From Bradyrhizobium diazoefficiens (GTDB lineage Bacteria; Pseudomonadota; Alphaproteobacteria; Rhizobiales; Xanthobacteraceae), in contig NZ_JAFCKW010000002.1 of assembly GCF_018129965.1 (NCBI RefSeq), forward strand, positions 62,001-126,000: a stretch of 64,000 nt of DNA, given 5' to 3'. Position 1 is the first letter of the stretch. Each line of letters begins with the position of its first letter. This document shows positions 43,307-52,094 of the stretch, piece after piece. Below the pieces are notes generated by a model that ran no database searches, was not told the DNA's origin, and worked only from the letters and a program-made list of their open reading frames with translations. A program made the translations under genes and the position numbers.

Positions 43307-45280
43307 ATGCGTGTCGTGATCCTGACTGACAACGAAACAAAGGTCGACCTCCTCAATAATGAGGCGATCGCCAAAACCATTATCGAATTGCTCCGTGAGA
43401 AGCCCGAACGAGCGGTAACGATCGGGATCCATGGTGATTGGGGTGCTGGCAAGTCGAGTATCCTCGAGATGATCGAGGCCAACCTGGAGACTGACGATCG
43501 CGTCCTCTGCCTTAAATTTAACGGTTGGCGCTTTCAGGGTTTCGAAGATGCGAAAATCGCGCTCATCGAGGGCATCGTCACAGGCCTGATCGAGAAGAGG
43601 CCCCTGCTCAGACAAGCTGGAGAGGGCGTCAAGAACATCTTTCGGCGCATCGACTGGCTCAAGATCGCCCGCCATGCCGGCGGCTTGGCCTTCACGGTTG
43701 CGACAGGCATTCCGACGCCCGATCAGGTCGGCGCCGTGGTCGGAACGCTCAAGGACATTTTCGCGGACCCCGCCAAGCTCGCCAAGAAAGAGAACTACGA
43801 CAGGGCGATTGATGGGGTGCAGGGCTTATTGAAGCCTGGCGAATCCAAAAACGTCCCTGAAGAAATCGGCGCCTTCCGCGAGGCCTTCGATGATCTCCTC
43901 AAGCAGGCCGGAATCGATCAACTCGTGGTTCTGATCGACGACCTCGACCGCTGTCTGCCTGACACTGCGATCGAAACCCTCGAAGCGGTACGCTTGTTTG
44001 TCTTCACTGGTCGCACCGCTTTCGTCGTCGCCGCCGATGAGGCGATGATCGAATACGCGGTCCGCAAACACTTCCCCGAACTTCCTGACACCACCGGGCC
44101 TCGGGATTATGCCCGCAACTATCTCGAAAAGCTCATCCAGGTCCCGTTTCGGATTCCACCCTTGGGAGAAACTGAGACCCGGATCTATGTCACGCTATTG
44201 CTGGTCGGCGCCGAACTCGCTGAGGGCGAGGCGGCCTATACGGCGCTGATTGATGCGGCCCGCGAATTGCTGAAGCGGCCCTGGAAGACCGCGGGTCTTG
44301 ACGCCCAAACGGTGAGAGCTGCCTTGGGCGACAAGGCGGGACAGGTACAGAATGCGCTCGCGCTCAGTGACCAAATCGGCCCGATCTTGGCGAGTGGGAC
44401 ACAAGGCAATCCCCGGCAGATCAAGCGATTCCTCAACACCCTGCTGCTTCGTCATCAGACCGCGATCGCCCGCGGCTTCGGCGACGAGGTCAAGCTGCCG
44501 GTTCTCGCCAAGCTGATGCTGGCCGAACGTTTCCTGTCGCGGCTTTTCGACCAGATCGCCAGCAGCGCGGCGCGCAATCCAGATGGTGTCTGCGAGGATC
44601 TTGCCGCGCTGGAAGCTGCGGCAGGCGATGACAAGGATAAGCCGAAAGCGAAGCGCGCTGGACCGAAGATCACGCGTCTGGACGATGATGCCCAATCGAC
44701 GTCGTCAGCACCCGCGGTAAGCGAAAGTGCCGTGCTGGTGGAATGGAAAGCAGCCGACGCCATCCGCGCCTGGGCGAAACTTCCCCCGAGCCTAGCAGGC
44801 GTCGACCTGCGCCCGTATCTGTTCGTGACCAAGGATCGGAAAGATTACTTCGGCGCGGCATCGGTTCTCGGCCGACTCGTGGCCGTCGTCGACAAGTTGC
44901 TCGGTCCGAAGTTGACGGTTCAAGCTCTCGACGGAGAGTTAAAGCGACTCGTCCCGGCCGAAGCGGCCCAAGTGTTTGAAGAACTGCGCGGCCGGATCAT
45001 GGGCGGCGACACCTTCGACACTGCGCCACCCGGCGTCGACGGTCTGGCCGTGTTGGTGCGGGCTCACCCGACGTTGCAGCCCAACCTTCTCGATCTCCTC
45101 GAGGCCCTACCGGCCGACCGCAGCGGCCCGTGGCCCGCAAGCGGTTGGGAAGGCGTCATCAAAGACCCCGAGGGCATCGCGCGTTTCGAGAAATTGTTGG
45201 AGCGGTGGTCCACATCCAAGTCGTCATTTCTCAAGACGACCGCCGCGGCCGCGCTGCGCACCCGAAAGGGCACGCGCTGA
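43307..45280 (+). CDS. qatA: QatA: KAP-family P-loop ATPase of a Qat anti-phage system
   Basis: 657 residues, ATG 43307 after a GGGGG ribosome site. GIHGDWGAGKSS near residue 47 is Walker A, and LVVLIDDLDRCLPD near residue 212 is Walker B with the double Asp of KAP NTPases. The region QGNPRQIKRFLNTLLLRHQ is the typical KAP sensor helix. The last 200 residues are less conserved. In the published Qat system (ATPase, QatB, QueC-like, TatD-like) this protein is the energy-using component; the exact role is not settled. The stop TGA overlaps qatB ATG by one base, tying expression together. Confidence 0.93.
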   Translation: MRVVILTDNETKVDLLNNEAIAKTIIELLREKPERAVTIGIHGDWGAGKSSILEMIEANLETDDRVLCLKFNGWRFQGFEDAKIALIEGIVTGLIEKRPLLRQAGEGVKNIFRRIDWLKIARHAGGLAFTVATGIPTPDQVGAVVGTLKDIFADPAKLAKKENYDRAIDGVQGLLKPGESKNVPEEIGAFREAFDDLLKQAGIDQLVVLIDDLDRCLPDTAIETLEAVRLFVFTGRTAFVVAADEAMIEYAVRKHFPELPDTTGPRDYARNYLEKLIQVPFRIPPLGETETRIYVTLLLVGAELAEGEAAYTALIDAARELLKRPWKTAGLDAQTVRAALGDKAGQVQNALALSDQIGPILASGTQGNPRQIKRFLNTLLLRHQTAIARGFGDEVKLPVLAKLMLAERFLSRLFDQIASSAARNPDGVCEDLAALEAAAGDDKDKPKAKRAGPKITRLDDDAQSTSSAPAVSESAVLVEWKAADAIRAWAKLPPSLAGVDLRPYLFVTKDRKDYFGAASVLGRLVAVVDKLLGPKLTVQALDGELKRLVPAEAAQVFEELRGRIMGGDTFDTAPPGVDGLAVLVRAHPTLQPNLLDLLEALPADRSGPWPASGWEGVIKDPEGIARFEKLLERWSTSKSSFLKTTAAAALRTRKGTR

Positions 45281-46182
45281 TGGGCACGTCGAACGCTTAT
45301 GGCGGCGCGGCCGGCAACTCCGCCCTCGTGCCGACTTGGCTCCAAGGCGAAGCCAACAACCCAGGTGCGGCGCCAGGCTCGGAGCCGGCGTCAGGTGCCG
45401 GCCCAAGTGACCAGCCGCCATCCGCAGATCCGAATCCACCGGCGGTTCCGGTCGCGCCAGCGGCGAGACCCGCCGCACCTATAGCCGGCGCGGCAGATCG
45501 TTTCACGTCTGCGAGGAACAATTTCTCCCGCTTCGCCAGTTCAGGTGGCGGTGACCGGCAGAGCTTGGGACGCGCCGTTTCGCAATATGTCTCGAAGGCC
45601 ACGGGCGGATCCCGGCAGGCCGCCCAGCGAATGGGCTCCGCGCGCGGTGCCGGGGCTGGCCTCGTTCGCTTCCTCAATGACGCAAGCACCAACGGCGTCC
45701 GCGAGGCGCTTCGGACGCTGAATCTCGAAAGCCTCGCCGGGCGTCCGATCGAGGAAGTCTTCGCAGGCCTTGCCGATTATATCTGCCCCGAGGGCGGTGC
45801 GATCGATGAAGGCATCGCGCGCGACGCCTTCATTGAAACGATCGCCGATCTCGCCGGAGCCGGTATCACGGACATCGACGCGCTCACGCCGGCGCAGATT
45901 CAGACCGTGTTCGAGCTTTATGCGACGCACGCGATCGAAGCGCGCCTTTGCAACGACATCGGTACCAAGGTTATCACGTTGCCAACCGATCCGAGCACCG
46001 CCGAGCGGATCGAGGCTCAGTTGCGCGACTTCATTCATCGTGGTGTCAGCGACACCATCAACGCGGCCGGCGTGAACATCCAATCATTGACACCCGAAAA
46101 GGTCCTTGGATTCGTCACCGACGTCTATCAGGCCGCATTCGAGGCATTGCAGACTTTGGGCGACGCGGAGGCGGAGAAATGA
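45280..46182 (+). CDS. qatB: QatB: central protein of the Qat system
   Basis: 300 residues from ATG 45280. The N-terminus MGTSNAYGGAAGNSALVPTW is like that of known QatB proteins (Met-Gly-Thr-Ser then a Gly-rich stretch and a Trp). A Pro/Ala-rich linker covers about residues 28-70 and is probably disordered. The rest is helical, with NFSRFASSGGGDRQSLGRAV and a long C-terminal helical domain of unknown fold. No enzymatic motif is seen. It overlaps qatC by four bases (ATGA). The exposed N-terminal glycine after Met removal makes it a conceivable substrate of the QueC-like QatC. Confidence 0.88.
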   Translation: MGTSNAYGGAAGNSALVPTWLQGEANNPGAAPGSEPASGAGPSDQPPSADPNPPAVPVAPAARPAAPIAGAADRFTSARNNFSRFASSGGGDRQSLGRAVSQYVSKATGGSRQAAQRMGSARGAGAGLVRFLNDASTNGVREALRTLNLESLAGRPIEEVFAGLADYICPEGGAIDEGIARDAFIETIADLAGAGITDIDALTPAQIQTVFELYATHAIEARLCNDIGTKVITLPTDPSTAERIEAQLRDFIHRGVSDTINAAGVNIQSLTPEKVLGFVTDVYQAAFEALQTLGDAEAEK

Positions 46183-47528
46183 GACGACATGTCATCATCG
46201 GCCGCTTCGGACCGGATGATAGAACCCGCGTGCCGAAGGCGCGCGATGAGACGGCCTCGCCCCTGCAGCTCATAAGAGGAGAGCATCTCGACCACGGCAT
46301 CGGCCACGCGCTCGACGACCTCAAGGCTCTGGGCTTGACGCCCTCCGAGATCGGCGCCGACATGTTGCTGGTCGCCGCACATGTTCATGCCGCGGATACA
46401 CGACTGTCCAGGTCGACGGAATCGCAAGACGCATGGACCCGTGAGATCCGCCTGGTCGTGCCGGTCAGCGATCCCGGGCGCTGGAGCGCGAACGCGGGCG
46501 TTCTCACGCGCGCCCTGAATTTTCTGACCGGCGACAGGTGGTCGGTCGGGTTCAGGAAACGCCCGAAGGGCTTCAGCAAGCTCGTGTCTCCCGCCGCGCC
46601 GAGCTTGATCGCTCCGCCGTTCGATGGGGTCAGCCTGTTTTCGGGTGGCCTCGACAGCCTGATCGGAGCGATCGACACGCTGGAAGCGCGAGGCGTGCCT
46701 CTGTTGGTCAGCCATGCGGGCGAGGGATTGGTCAGTAAATCTCAGGATCTGTGTTTCGATGGATTGAAGGCTGCCTACAAGTCGTCGTCATTCGATCGGC
46801 TGCGGATGTGGATGAGTTTTGACAGTGAGCTGGTCAAGGGCGTCGGCTCCGAGGATACGACCCGCGGGCGATCCTTTCTGTTCTTTTCGCTCGGCGTGGC
46901 CGCTGGTTCAGGTTTCGCCGGCGATTTCGTGTTGAAAGTGCCGGAGAATGGCCTGATCGCGCTCAATGTCCCGCTCGATCGATTGCGGCTAGGCGCGTTA
47001 AGCACTCGAACGACACATCCTTTCTACATTGCGCGATGGAACGAACTTCTCCGTGGTCTCGGAATCCCGGGCCGGCTGGAAAACCCATACTGGGATAAGA
47101 CGAAGGGCCAAATGGTGGCTGCATGCGCCAATCCCGGTCTCCTAAAACAGCTCGCCCCGGTGTCTCTGTCTTGCTCGTCGCCCTCCAAGGGGCGTTGGAC
47201 GAAAAAGCCTCAGGGACATTGCGGATATTGCTTGCCCTGCTTGATTCGCCGCGCGTCCCTCATCAACAAAGATCGAACTACCTATGGCTTACCTAACCTT
47301 CACGGCTCGGTGCTGGATACCAAACAGGCCGAAGGACAGCAGGTTCGTTCATTCCAGATAGCAGTCGATCGCATCGAGAAACGGCCCGAACTCGCCAAGA
47401 TGCTCATTCATAAGCCGGGTCCACTTTACGACGAACCCGGGCGACATGATCAACTCGCGGACGTCTATCGCCGCGGATTGGCGGAAGTAGGCGTCCTGTT
47501 AAAGGGTGTCCGCACCGCGCCGTCATAG
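46179..47528 (+). CDS. qatC: QatC: QueC-like PP-loop enzyme of the Qat system
   Basis: 449 residues, ATG 46179 overlapping the qatB stop. SLFSGGLDSLIGAIDTLEA near residue 150 is the PP-loop (SGGxDS) that activates a carboxylate or carbonyl with ATP. The C-terminal region SLSCSSPSKGRWTKKPQGHC continuing with GYCLPC is a four-cysteine zinc site as in QueC, 7-cyano-7-deazaguanine synthase. An added N-terminal domain of about 140 residues distinguishes it from housekeeping QueC, which is about 230 residues. The likely chemistry is a QueC-type adenylation/amide reaction, on a base or a protein; the real substrate is not shown by sequence. Confidence 0.92.
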   Translation: MRRHVIIGRFGPDDRTRVPKARDETASPLQLIRGEHLDHGIGHALDDLKALGLTPSEIGADMLLVAAHVHAADTRLSRSTESQDAWTREIRLVVPVSDPGRWSANAGVLTRALNFLTGDRWSVGFRKRPKGFSKLVSPAAPSLIAPPFDGVSLFSGGLDSLIGAIDTLEARGVPLLVSHAGEGLVSKSQDLCFDGLKAAYKSSSFDRLRMWMSFDSELVKGVGSEDTTRGRSFLFFSLGVAAGSGFAGDFVLKVPENGLIALNVPLDRLRLGALSTRTTHPFYIARWNELLRGLGIPGRLENPYWDKTKGQMVAACANPGLLKQLAPVSLSCSSPSKGRWTKKPQGHCGYCLPCLIRRASLINKDRTTYGLPNLHGSVLDTKQAEGQQVRSFQIAVDRIEKRPELAKMLIHKPGPLYDEPGRHDQLADVYRRGLAEVGVLLKGVRTAPS

Positions 47529-47537
47529 GAACCGGGC

Positions 47538-48293
47538 ATGCGTTCTTCCGGACTCGTCGACTTCCATTGCCACCTCGATCTCTATCCGGACTTTGCCGCC
47601 GCGGTGGATGACTGCGAGCGAGATGGCGTGTTCACATTGGCGGTGACGACGACGCCGAAGGCGTGGGCGAGAAACCAGGAATTGGCGGCACCCACACGCC
47701 ACGTGCGCGCGGCGCTCGGGCTACATCCGCAATTGGTCGGAGAGCGCGCCAGGGAGATCGACCTCTGGGAAGAGTTGCTTCCGAACGCGCGCTATGTCGG
47801 CGAAGTCGGCCTCGACGCCGGACCGCGCTTCTACAAATCTTTCGATAGGCAGAAGGAGATCTTCGCGCGAGTCTTGAAGGCTTCGGCAGATGCTAGGAAC
47901 AAGATACTCACCGTCCACAGCGTCAGGGCGGCCAAGGTCGTGCTCGATATGGTCGAAGCGCATCTGCCACCCACACGCGGTCGCGTGGTGTTGCACTGGT
48001 TCACCGGCACCGCAGCGGAGGCCAGGCGTGCCGTCGATCTGGGTTGTTATTTCTCAATCAACACGGAAATGCTAGCGAACGAAAAACGTAGTGCGCTCGT
48101 AAAGGCGTTGCCTCTCGATCGTCTCCTCACCGAAACCGACGGACCGTTCACCCAAACCGACAACCGGCCAAGTCGTCCGAGTGATGTCGGACGCGTCCTC
48201 GACGGCTTGGCGCTTCTGTTCGGTCAGGAACGCGGGACGGTCACCGCCGCCGTGCTCGACAATCTGAAAGTCCTGCTGTCCGATCGAGAATGA
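47538..48293 (+). CDS. qatD: QatD: TatD-like metal-dependent hydrolase of the Qat system
   Basis: 251 residues, ATG 47538, nine bases after qatC with AGGAA upstream. VDFHCHLDLY near the N-terminus is the H-x-H metal motif, VGEVGLDAG carries the bridging Glu, LTVHSVRAAKVVLDM and VLHWFTGT the next histidines, and LLTETDGPF the final Asp. The metal set of TatD nucleases is thus complete. TatD proteins are 3' to 5' exonucleases or endonucleases on DNA. In Qat systems it is required for defence in published tests, as I recall. It ends the operon; the next gene is convergent. Confidence 0.93.
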   Translation: MRSSGLVDFHCHLDLYPDFAAAVDDCERDGVFTLAVTTTPKAWARNQELAAPTRHVRAALGLHPQLVGERAREIDLWEELLPNARYVGEVGLDAGPRFYKSFDRQKEIFARVLKASADARNKILTVHSVRAAKVVLDMVEAHLPPTRGRVVLHWFTGTAAEARRAVDLGCYFSINTEMLANEKRSALVKALPLDRLLTETDGPFTQTDNRPSRPSDVGRVLDGLALLFGQERGTVTAAVLDNLKVLLSDRE

Positions 48294-48342
48294 AGCAACT
48301 GACGTCAAAGCGTTGGCGTGATCGCGCGAAAGCAAAAACAAA

Positions 48343-48945
48343 TCAGCGGATCGAAGCCACGCGTTTCCGTATCGCGAGCGCGTGGCCTTGGTAGATTCCG
48401 CAATCTAGCGCCAACTTGTAGAATTCCTCGGCGACTCCATCAGGACCGATGTGAACCGCAAGATGATATTTTCGGGTCATATCCCTGCTTAAGGTTCCGA
48501 GTTCCGACGCATCGCTCGGACCCACGTGACCAAATGAAAGCGCTTTGCCTGAGAATGCCTCGATGATGTCGTCCGGGAGCTCCGCGCCAAAAAGGAAATA
48601 TCGGAGGTGTTGGAGGAAATTGGGGTGCCGAAAGATGTCGTCTCCGACAGTCTTGTTGCGCTCGAACAACTGCCGATATGACCCCTTGATGCGTCCGGTG
48701 CGGTAGGTCGGGTCCTCGAAATATTTCAGGCGCACCTCGGGAATAGCGGCACGCGCCAACAGCGACGTCATCAACGCCAACGCGAGTTCGCCATTTCTTT
48801 GAGCGCCGTCACTCTCATGGAAGAGCTCCTCCTGACGGAGCTTCGTCGCTGCCAGGATCGCGCCTTCGTCCGGCGTCAATGCAATGGGGCCGATCAACGG
48901 TCTTGGCGCTTCCATGCTGTGGATCACATCTGTCGAGAGTTTCAC
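48343..48945 (-). CDS. Hypothetical protein between the Qat operon and the island integrase
   Basis: 200 residues, minus strand, GTG start at 48945 (no in-frame ATG upstream before a stop). I do not recognise a family. It is soluble, mixed alpha/beta in appearance, with no transmembrane segment or signal. Visible stretches include DPTYRTGRIKGSYRQLFERN, IFRHPNFLQHLRYFLFG and a conserved-looking KYHLAVHIGPDGVAEEFYKL. It is convergent with qatD, with about 50 bases between stops, and upstream is the integrase gene. It could be an additional island cargo gene, defensive or regulatory, or an accessory to Qat. Confidence 0.7.
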   Translation of the reverse strand: MKLSTDVIHSMEAPRPLIGPIALTPDEGAILAATKLRQEELFHESDGAQRNGELALALMTSLLARAAIPEVRLKYFEDPTYRTGRIKGSYRQLFERNKTVGDDIFRHPNFLQHLRYFLFGAELPDDIIEAFSGKALSFGHVGPSDASELGTLSRDMTRKYHLAVHIGPDGVAEEFYKLALDCGIYQGHALAIRKRVASIR

Positions 48946-49088
48946 GATCGGACGTCGACCATTCTTGTATTCCAGCTTACATCAATTGAGCGAGTGCGAG
49001 ACGTGCCAATCCAATTGCGACAGTTGAATGCGTCCATTGTTCGGTGGCCCGCGGCTCACGGCGCAGCAAGGTCTGGAGCCGTTCCTGG

Positions 49089-50147
49089 TCACGCCGCTCT
49101 CGTTCTTAGAACAGTATGCAATTTCTCGGGCTTCAGGTGAGTATATCGACGCAACATCTTCCAATCCTTGTGGCCGGTTACCAGCGCGACCTGTTCAATC
49201 GTGAAGCCGGCTTCAAATAGTCGACTCGTGCCTTCATGGCGAAGGTCATGAAAATGGAGGTCTTGTATCTTTAGATCTTTGCATTGACGGCGAAATGCGG
49301 TGCCGACCGAACGTCCGTTGTAAGGAAAAATGCGACCCTCTCGAATGTTTGAAAAGCGTCCTTGTTCTTCAATGATCTTGCACGCGTCATATCCCGACAC
49401 GTCCAGTAGCGGGATGCGTTGATCGTTGCCTTTCTTCTTCCGAGGGTCCTTGCGATCTCGAATGAGGAGCATCTTGCCCTCGGGATCAAAGTCGCTCCAT
49501 TCAATTCTAGCAATTTCGTCCTGCCGCATTGCCGTTGCGACGGCAAATCGAATGATCCGGTCAACGGGGATTTGTTGCCGATCATTGGCTTCGAGCCTCG
49601 CGATGATGAGATCGAGCTCCTTTTGTGTTGGACGACGGTCGCGCTCGTTGCCCTTGCCGACAAGACCAAGGCGTCCGAGAGCAATACGTGCGAGATTGAT
49701 TGGTTCGATCGAAACGGTCACGCCATGCACAGCGGCGGCATGCGAGAGGATCGTTTTGATGTATCCCAAATCGATGCCAACCGTTACAGGACCCGCGCCC
49801 TCTTGCGCGCGCTCCTTTCCGAACTTGATGAGACGCTCGCGATCGAGTTCGCCCAAACGGAGAAGCCCGAGTCTCTCGTCAAGGAATTTTAGACTCGCGT
49901 CCTTCGACCGCCCGATTTTCCTGCTGACCTCTTCTAGGTCTTGGCGGTGTAGAGCGATGAGATCGCCAAAAAGCTTGGCCTCTCGGGCTCGCGAAGTTGC
50001 GGGCTCCTGACGATCAATTCTTCGCTCGATATCCAGTGCCCATTCCTCGGCGTCCTTACGGCGGACGAACGTCTCATTGACGTATTTTCCTTTACGCCGG
50101 ACCTGCGCACGCCACGAACCCGACTTTAATCTGCTAAAGGTAGCCAC
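49089..50147 (-). CDS. Tyrosine recombinase (integrase) of a dusA-targeted genomic island
   Basis: 352 residues with GTG start at 50147 (CGGAG eight bases upstream); the frame is open to 50225, but the residues before 50147 do not look like the family. It starts ATFSRLKSGSWRAQVRRKGK, the DNA-binding arm of phage-type integrases. The catalytic set is complete: R in AVATAMRQDEIARIEW, HDLRHEG with His and Arg, VTGHKDWKML with the second His, and LRRYTHLK with the nucleophilic Tyr. It lies directly next to dusA, divergent from it, the arrangement known for dusA-associated integrases. It presumably inserted the island carrying the Qat operon. Confidence 0.92.
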   Translation of the reverse strand: MATFSRLKSGSWRAQVRRKGKYVNETFVRRKDAEEWALDIERRIDRQEPATSRAREAKLFGDLIALHRQDLEEVSRKIGRSKDASLKFLDERLGLLRLGELDRERLIKFGKERAQEGAGPVTVGIDLGYIKTILSHAAAVHGVTVSIEPINLARIALGRLGLVGKGNERDRRPTQKELDLIIARLEANDRQQIPVDRIIRFAVATAMRQDEIARIEWSDFDPEGKMLLIRDRKDPRKKKGNDQRIPLLDVSGYDACKIIEEQGRFSNIREGRIFPYNGRSVGTAFRRQCKDLKIQDLHFHDLRHEGTSRLFEAGFTIEQVALVTGHKDWKMLRRYTHLKPEKLHTVLRTRAA

Positions 50148-50258
50148 GCGTGTGCGCTCCGTGTGCACTGAGGCGTCGAAAAGCCGGAAAAAACGTCGTG
50201 TCATGGCGTAAGATAGAGTGCACACAACGCGACCTAACGATTTGAATGTACTTGAAAA

Positions 50259-51257
50259 ATGCAGCTAAATCAATCACACAGATTTGCCGTGGCGCCTATG
50301 ATGGATTGGACTGACCGGTATTGCCGGGTGTTCCACCGTCATTTGAGCCGGAGGGCGCTGCTCTATACGGAGATGCTGACCACGGGCGCCATCATTCATG
50401 GCGACCGGGCACGGCTGCTCGGGTTCGACGCGGTGGAGCACCCGGTGGCGCTTCAGCTTGGCGGGTCGGATCCGAATGACCTTGCGACCGCCGCGCGGAT
50501 CGGCGCGGAGTTCGGTTACGACGAGATCAACCTCAATGTCGGCTGCCCGTCCGACCGCGTGAAGGACGGCCGCTTCGGCGCGTGCCTGATGGCGGAGCCT
50601 GAACTGGTGGCGCGGTGCGTCGAGGCGATGAAGCGTGCGGTCGCCGTTCCCGTCACGGTGAAATGCCGCATCGGCATCGACGACCAGGATCCGGAAGTCG
50701 CGCTCGATCGGCTCGCGCGCGCGGTGGTCGCTTCCGGCTGCGACGCGCTGATCGTGCATGCCAGAAAAGCCTGGCTCAATGGTTTGTCGCCGAAGGAAAA
50801 CCGCGACATCCCGCCGCTCGACTATGACCGGGTCTATCGGCTCAAGCGCGCGATGCCGAACGTCCCCGTCATCATCAATGGCGGCATCGCCGGCATCGAC
50901 GAGGCCAAAGCGCATCTCGAACATGTCGATGGCGTCATGCTCGGCCGCGCCGCCTATCAGGAGCCGTGGCGGCTTCTCTCCGTCGATCGCGAGCTCTTCG
51001 GCGAGGCGGGGCCGCATGCGACCATGCAGGACGCGCTCGAAGCGATGGCGCCCTACATTGAGCAACAGTTCTCACGCGGCATGCGGCTGCATGCGATCAC
51101 GCGGCATTTCGTCGGCGCATTCCACGCCGTGCCGGGCGCACGCGCGTTCCGTCGCCATCTCGCCGAGCAAGGCGTGAAGCCGGGCGCCGGCCTCGAGGTT
51201 CTGCGCGATGCGATCGCGCGCGTCGGGGTGCGCGTTCCGGCGGAGGCGGCAGCCTAG
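50259..51257 (+). CDS. dusA: tRNA-dihydrouridine synthase A
   Basis: 332 residues, ATG 50259. RFAVAPMMDWTDRYCRVFHR at the start, NVGCPSDRVKDGRFGACLMA with the catalytic cysteine near residue 90, TVKCRIGIDD, HARKAWLNGLSPKENR and INGGI are the full DusA set. FMN enzyme reducing uridine 20/20a in tRNA D-loops. The first codons lie against the island integrase, so the present 5' end may be island-encoded sequence that restores the gene after insertion. From here rightwards the DNA is uniformly GC-rich and looks like resident core. Confidence 0.95.
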   Translation: MQLNQSHRFAVAPMMDWTDRYCRVFHRHLSRRALLYTEMLTTGAIIHGDRARLLGFDAVEHPVALQLGGSDPNDLATAARIGAEFGYDEINLNVGCPSDRVKDGRFGACLMAEPELVARCVEAMKRAVAVPVTVKCRIGIDDQDPEVALDRLARAVVASGCDALIVHARKAWLNGLSPKENRDIPPLDYDRVYRLKRAMPNVPVIINGGIAGIDEAKAHLEHVDGVMLGRAAYQEPWRLLSVDRELFGEAGPHATMQDALEAMAPYIEQQFSRGMRLHAITRHFVGAFHAVPGARAFRRHLAEQGVKPGAGLEVLRDAIARVGVRVPAEAAA

Positions 51258-51263
51258 GTTGGC

Positions 51264-51818
51264 CTAGTCGACCGCCATGCGCGAGCGGCGGTGGGTGCCT
51301 TGCATCTCCGGATAGCCGGTCAGCATCAGCTTGTCGGAGCGCACGCCCCAGCTCTCCAGGCGATCGAGGAAGCTCATGCCGAGCAGATTTGTCTTCATCT
51401 GCCCGCGCTGCACGACCAGCGCCGGCACAGACTTTTCGACGAGATGACCGACGGAAAGACGGTCGAGCGTGAGGCGGGCCGCCTTGGTGTGGCCGCCCGC
51501 GGTTTCGAGATCGACGTCGTATTCGAGCATCTCGAGCGGCAGGCCGATCGCCTTCGCCGTCTCCCAGGTCAACACCACGGACGTCGCGCCGGTGTCGATC
51601 ACCATCGGTGCGGTCACGCCGTTGATCTTGGCACGCAGCGCGAATTCGCCGCCCTGGCCACGCGGGATCTCCACCGCCGGGGCGGGCGTGACAGGCTGCC
51701 CGCGAAAGATATGCGACACCCTGTTGCTCGCACGCGCGATCTGGTCGGAATCGCCATAGGCGACCACGGCGCCCGCCGTGCCGGCGAGCATGATGAGAAC
51801 GAGCAGGAAGCGGATCAT
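51264..51818 (-). CDS. Retropepsin-like aspartic protease (clan AA), membrane-anchored or exported
   Basis: 184 residues, minus strand, ATG 51818. Residues 1-20 form one hydrophobic signal or anchor helix. Then GEFALRAKINGVTAPMVIDT continuing GATSVVLT holds the D-T-G-A catalytic aspartate near residue 75; only one such motif is present, so a dimer is needed as in retropepsins. Length and layout match the proteobacterial TIGR02281-type proteases. It is convergent with dusA, six bases apart. The next gene, DUF1289, is just upstream on the same strand. The substrate is unknown. Confidence 0.88.
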   Translation of the reverse strand: MIRFLLVLIMLAGTAGAVVAYGDSDQIARASNRVSHIFRGQPVTPAPAVEIPRGQGGEFALRAKINGVTAPMVIDTGATSVVLTWETAKAIGLPLEMLEYDVDLETAGGHTKAARLTLDRLSVGHLVEKSVPALVVQRGQMKTNLLGMSFLDRLESWGVRSDKLMLTGYPEMQGTHRRSRMAVD

Positions 51819-51846
51819 TTGGCGCCTCCGCGGGCGCGGAAGCCGT

Positions 51847-52050
51847 TCAGGCGCGTTTCGATGATCCCGCGACCGGCACGAGCCCGGCGTCGGCCATGCG
51901 TTCCGGCAACTCTGCCATGAGCGCGAGCCGCTCCGCGCTTGCCATGCCGTGCCAGCGCGCGATCTCCGGCAAGGTCCGGCCGCAGCCGAAGCACAGCTTG
52001 GTCTTGGGATCGATCATGCAGACGGCGACGCACGGCGTTTCTTTGCTCAT
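51847..52050 (-). CDS. DUF1289 cysteine-rich small protein
   Basis: 67 residues from the ATG with complement at 52048-52050 (MSKETPCVAVC). The motif C-x3-C-x8-C-x2-C in PCVAVCMIDPKTKLCFGCGR followed by TLPEIARWHGMA is diagnostic of DUF1289. The protein probably binds iron or zinc. No function is established for the family. Separated by about 28 bases from the protease gene and probably co-transcribed. Confidence 0.88.
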   Translation of the reverse strand: MSKETPCVAVCMIDPKTKLCFGCGRTLPEIARWHGMASAERLALMAELPERMADAGLVPVAGSSKRA

Positions 52051-52094
52051 GTGGATATAGTGGGGGATTTTCGGGCATTCCGGCAAGCATCTCG

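Noticed and set aside
43307..48293. Reading qatC and qatD as queuosine biosynthesis and housekeeping TatD genes
   Set aside because: QatC has an extra N-terminal domain and QueC partners (queD, queE) are absent; the KAP ATPase and QatB next to them fit the defence system.
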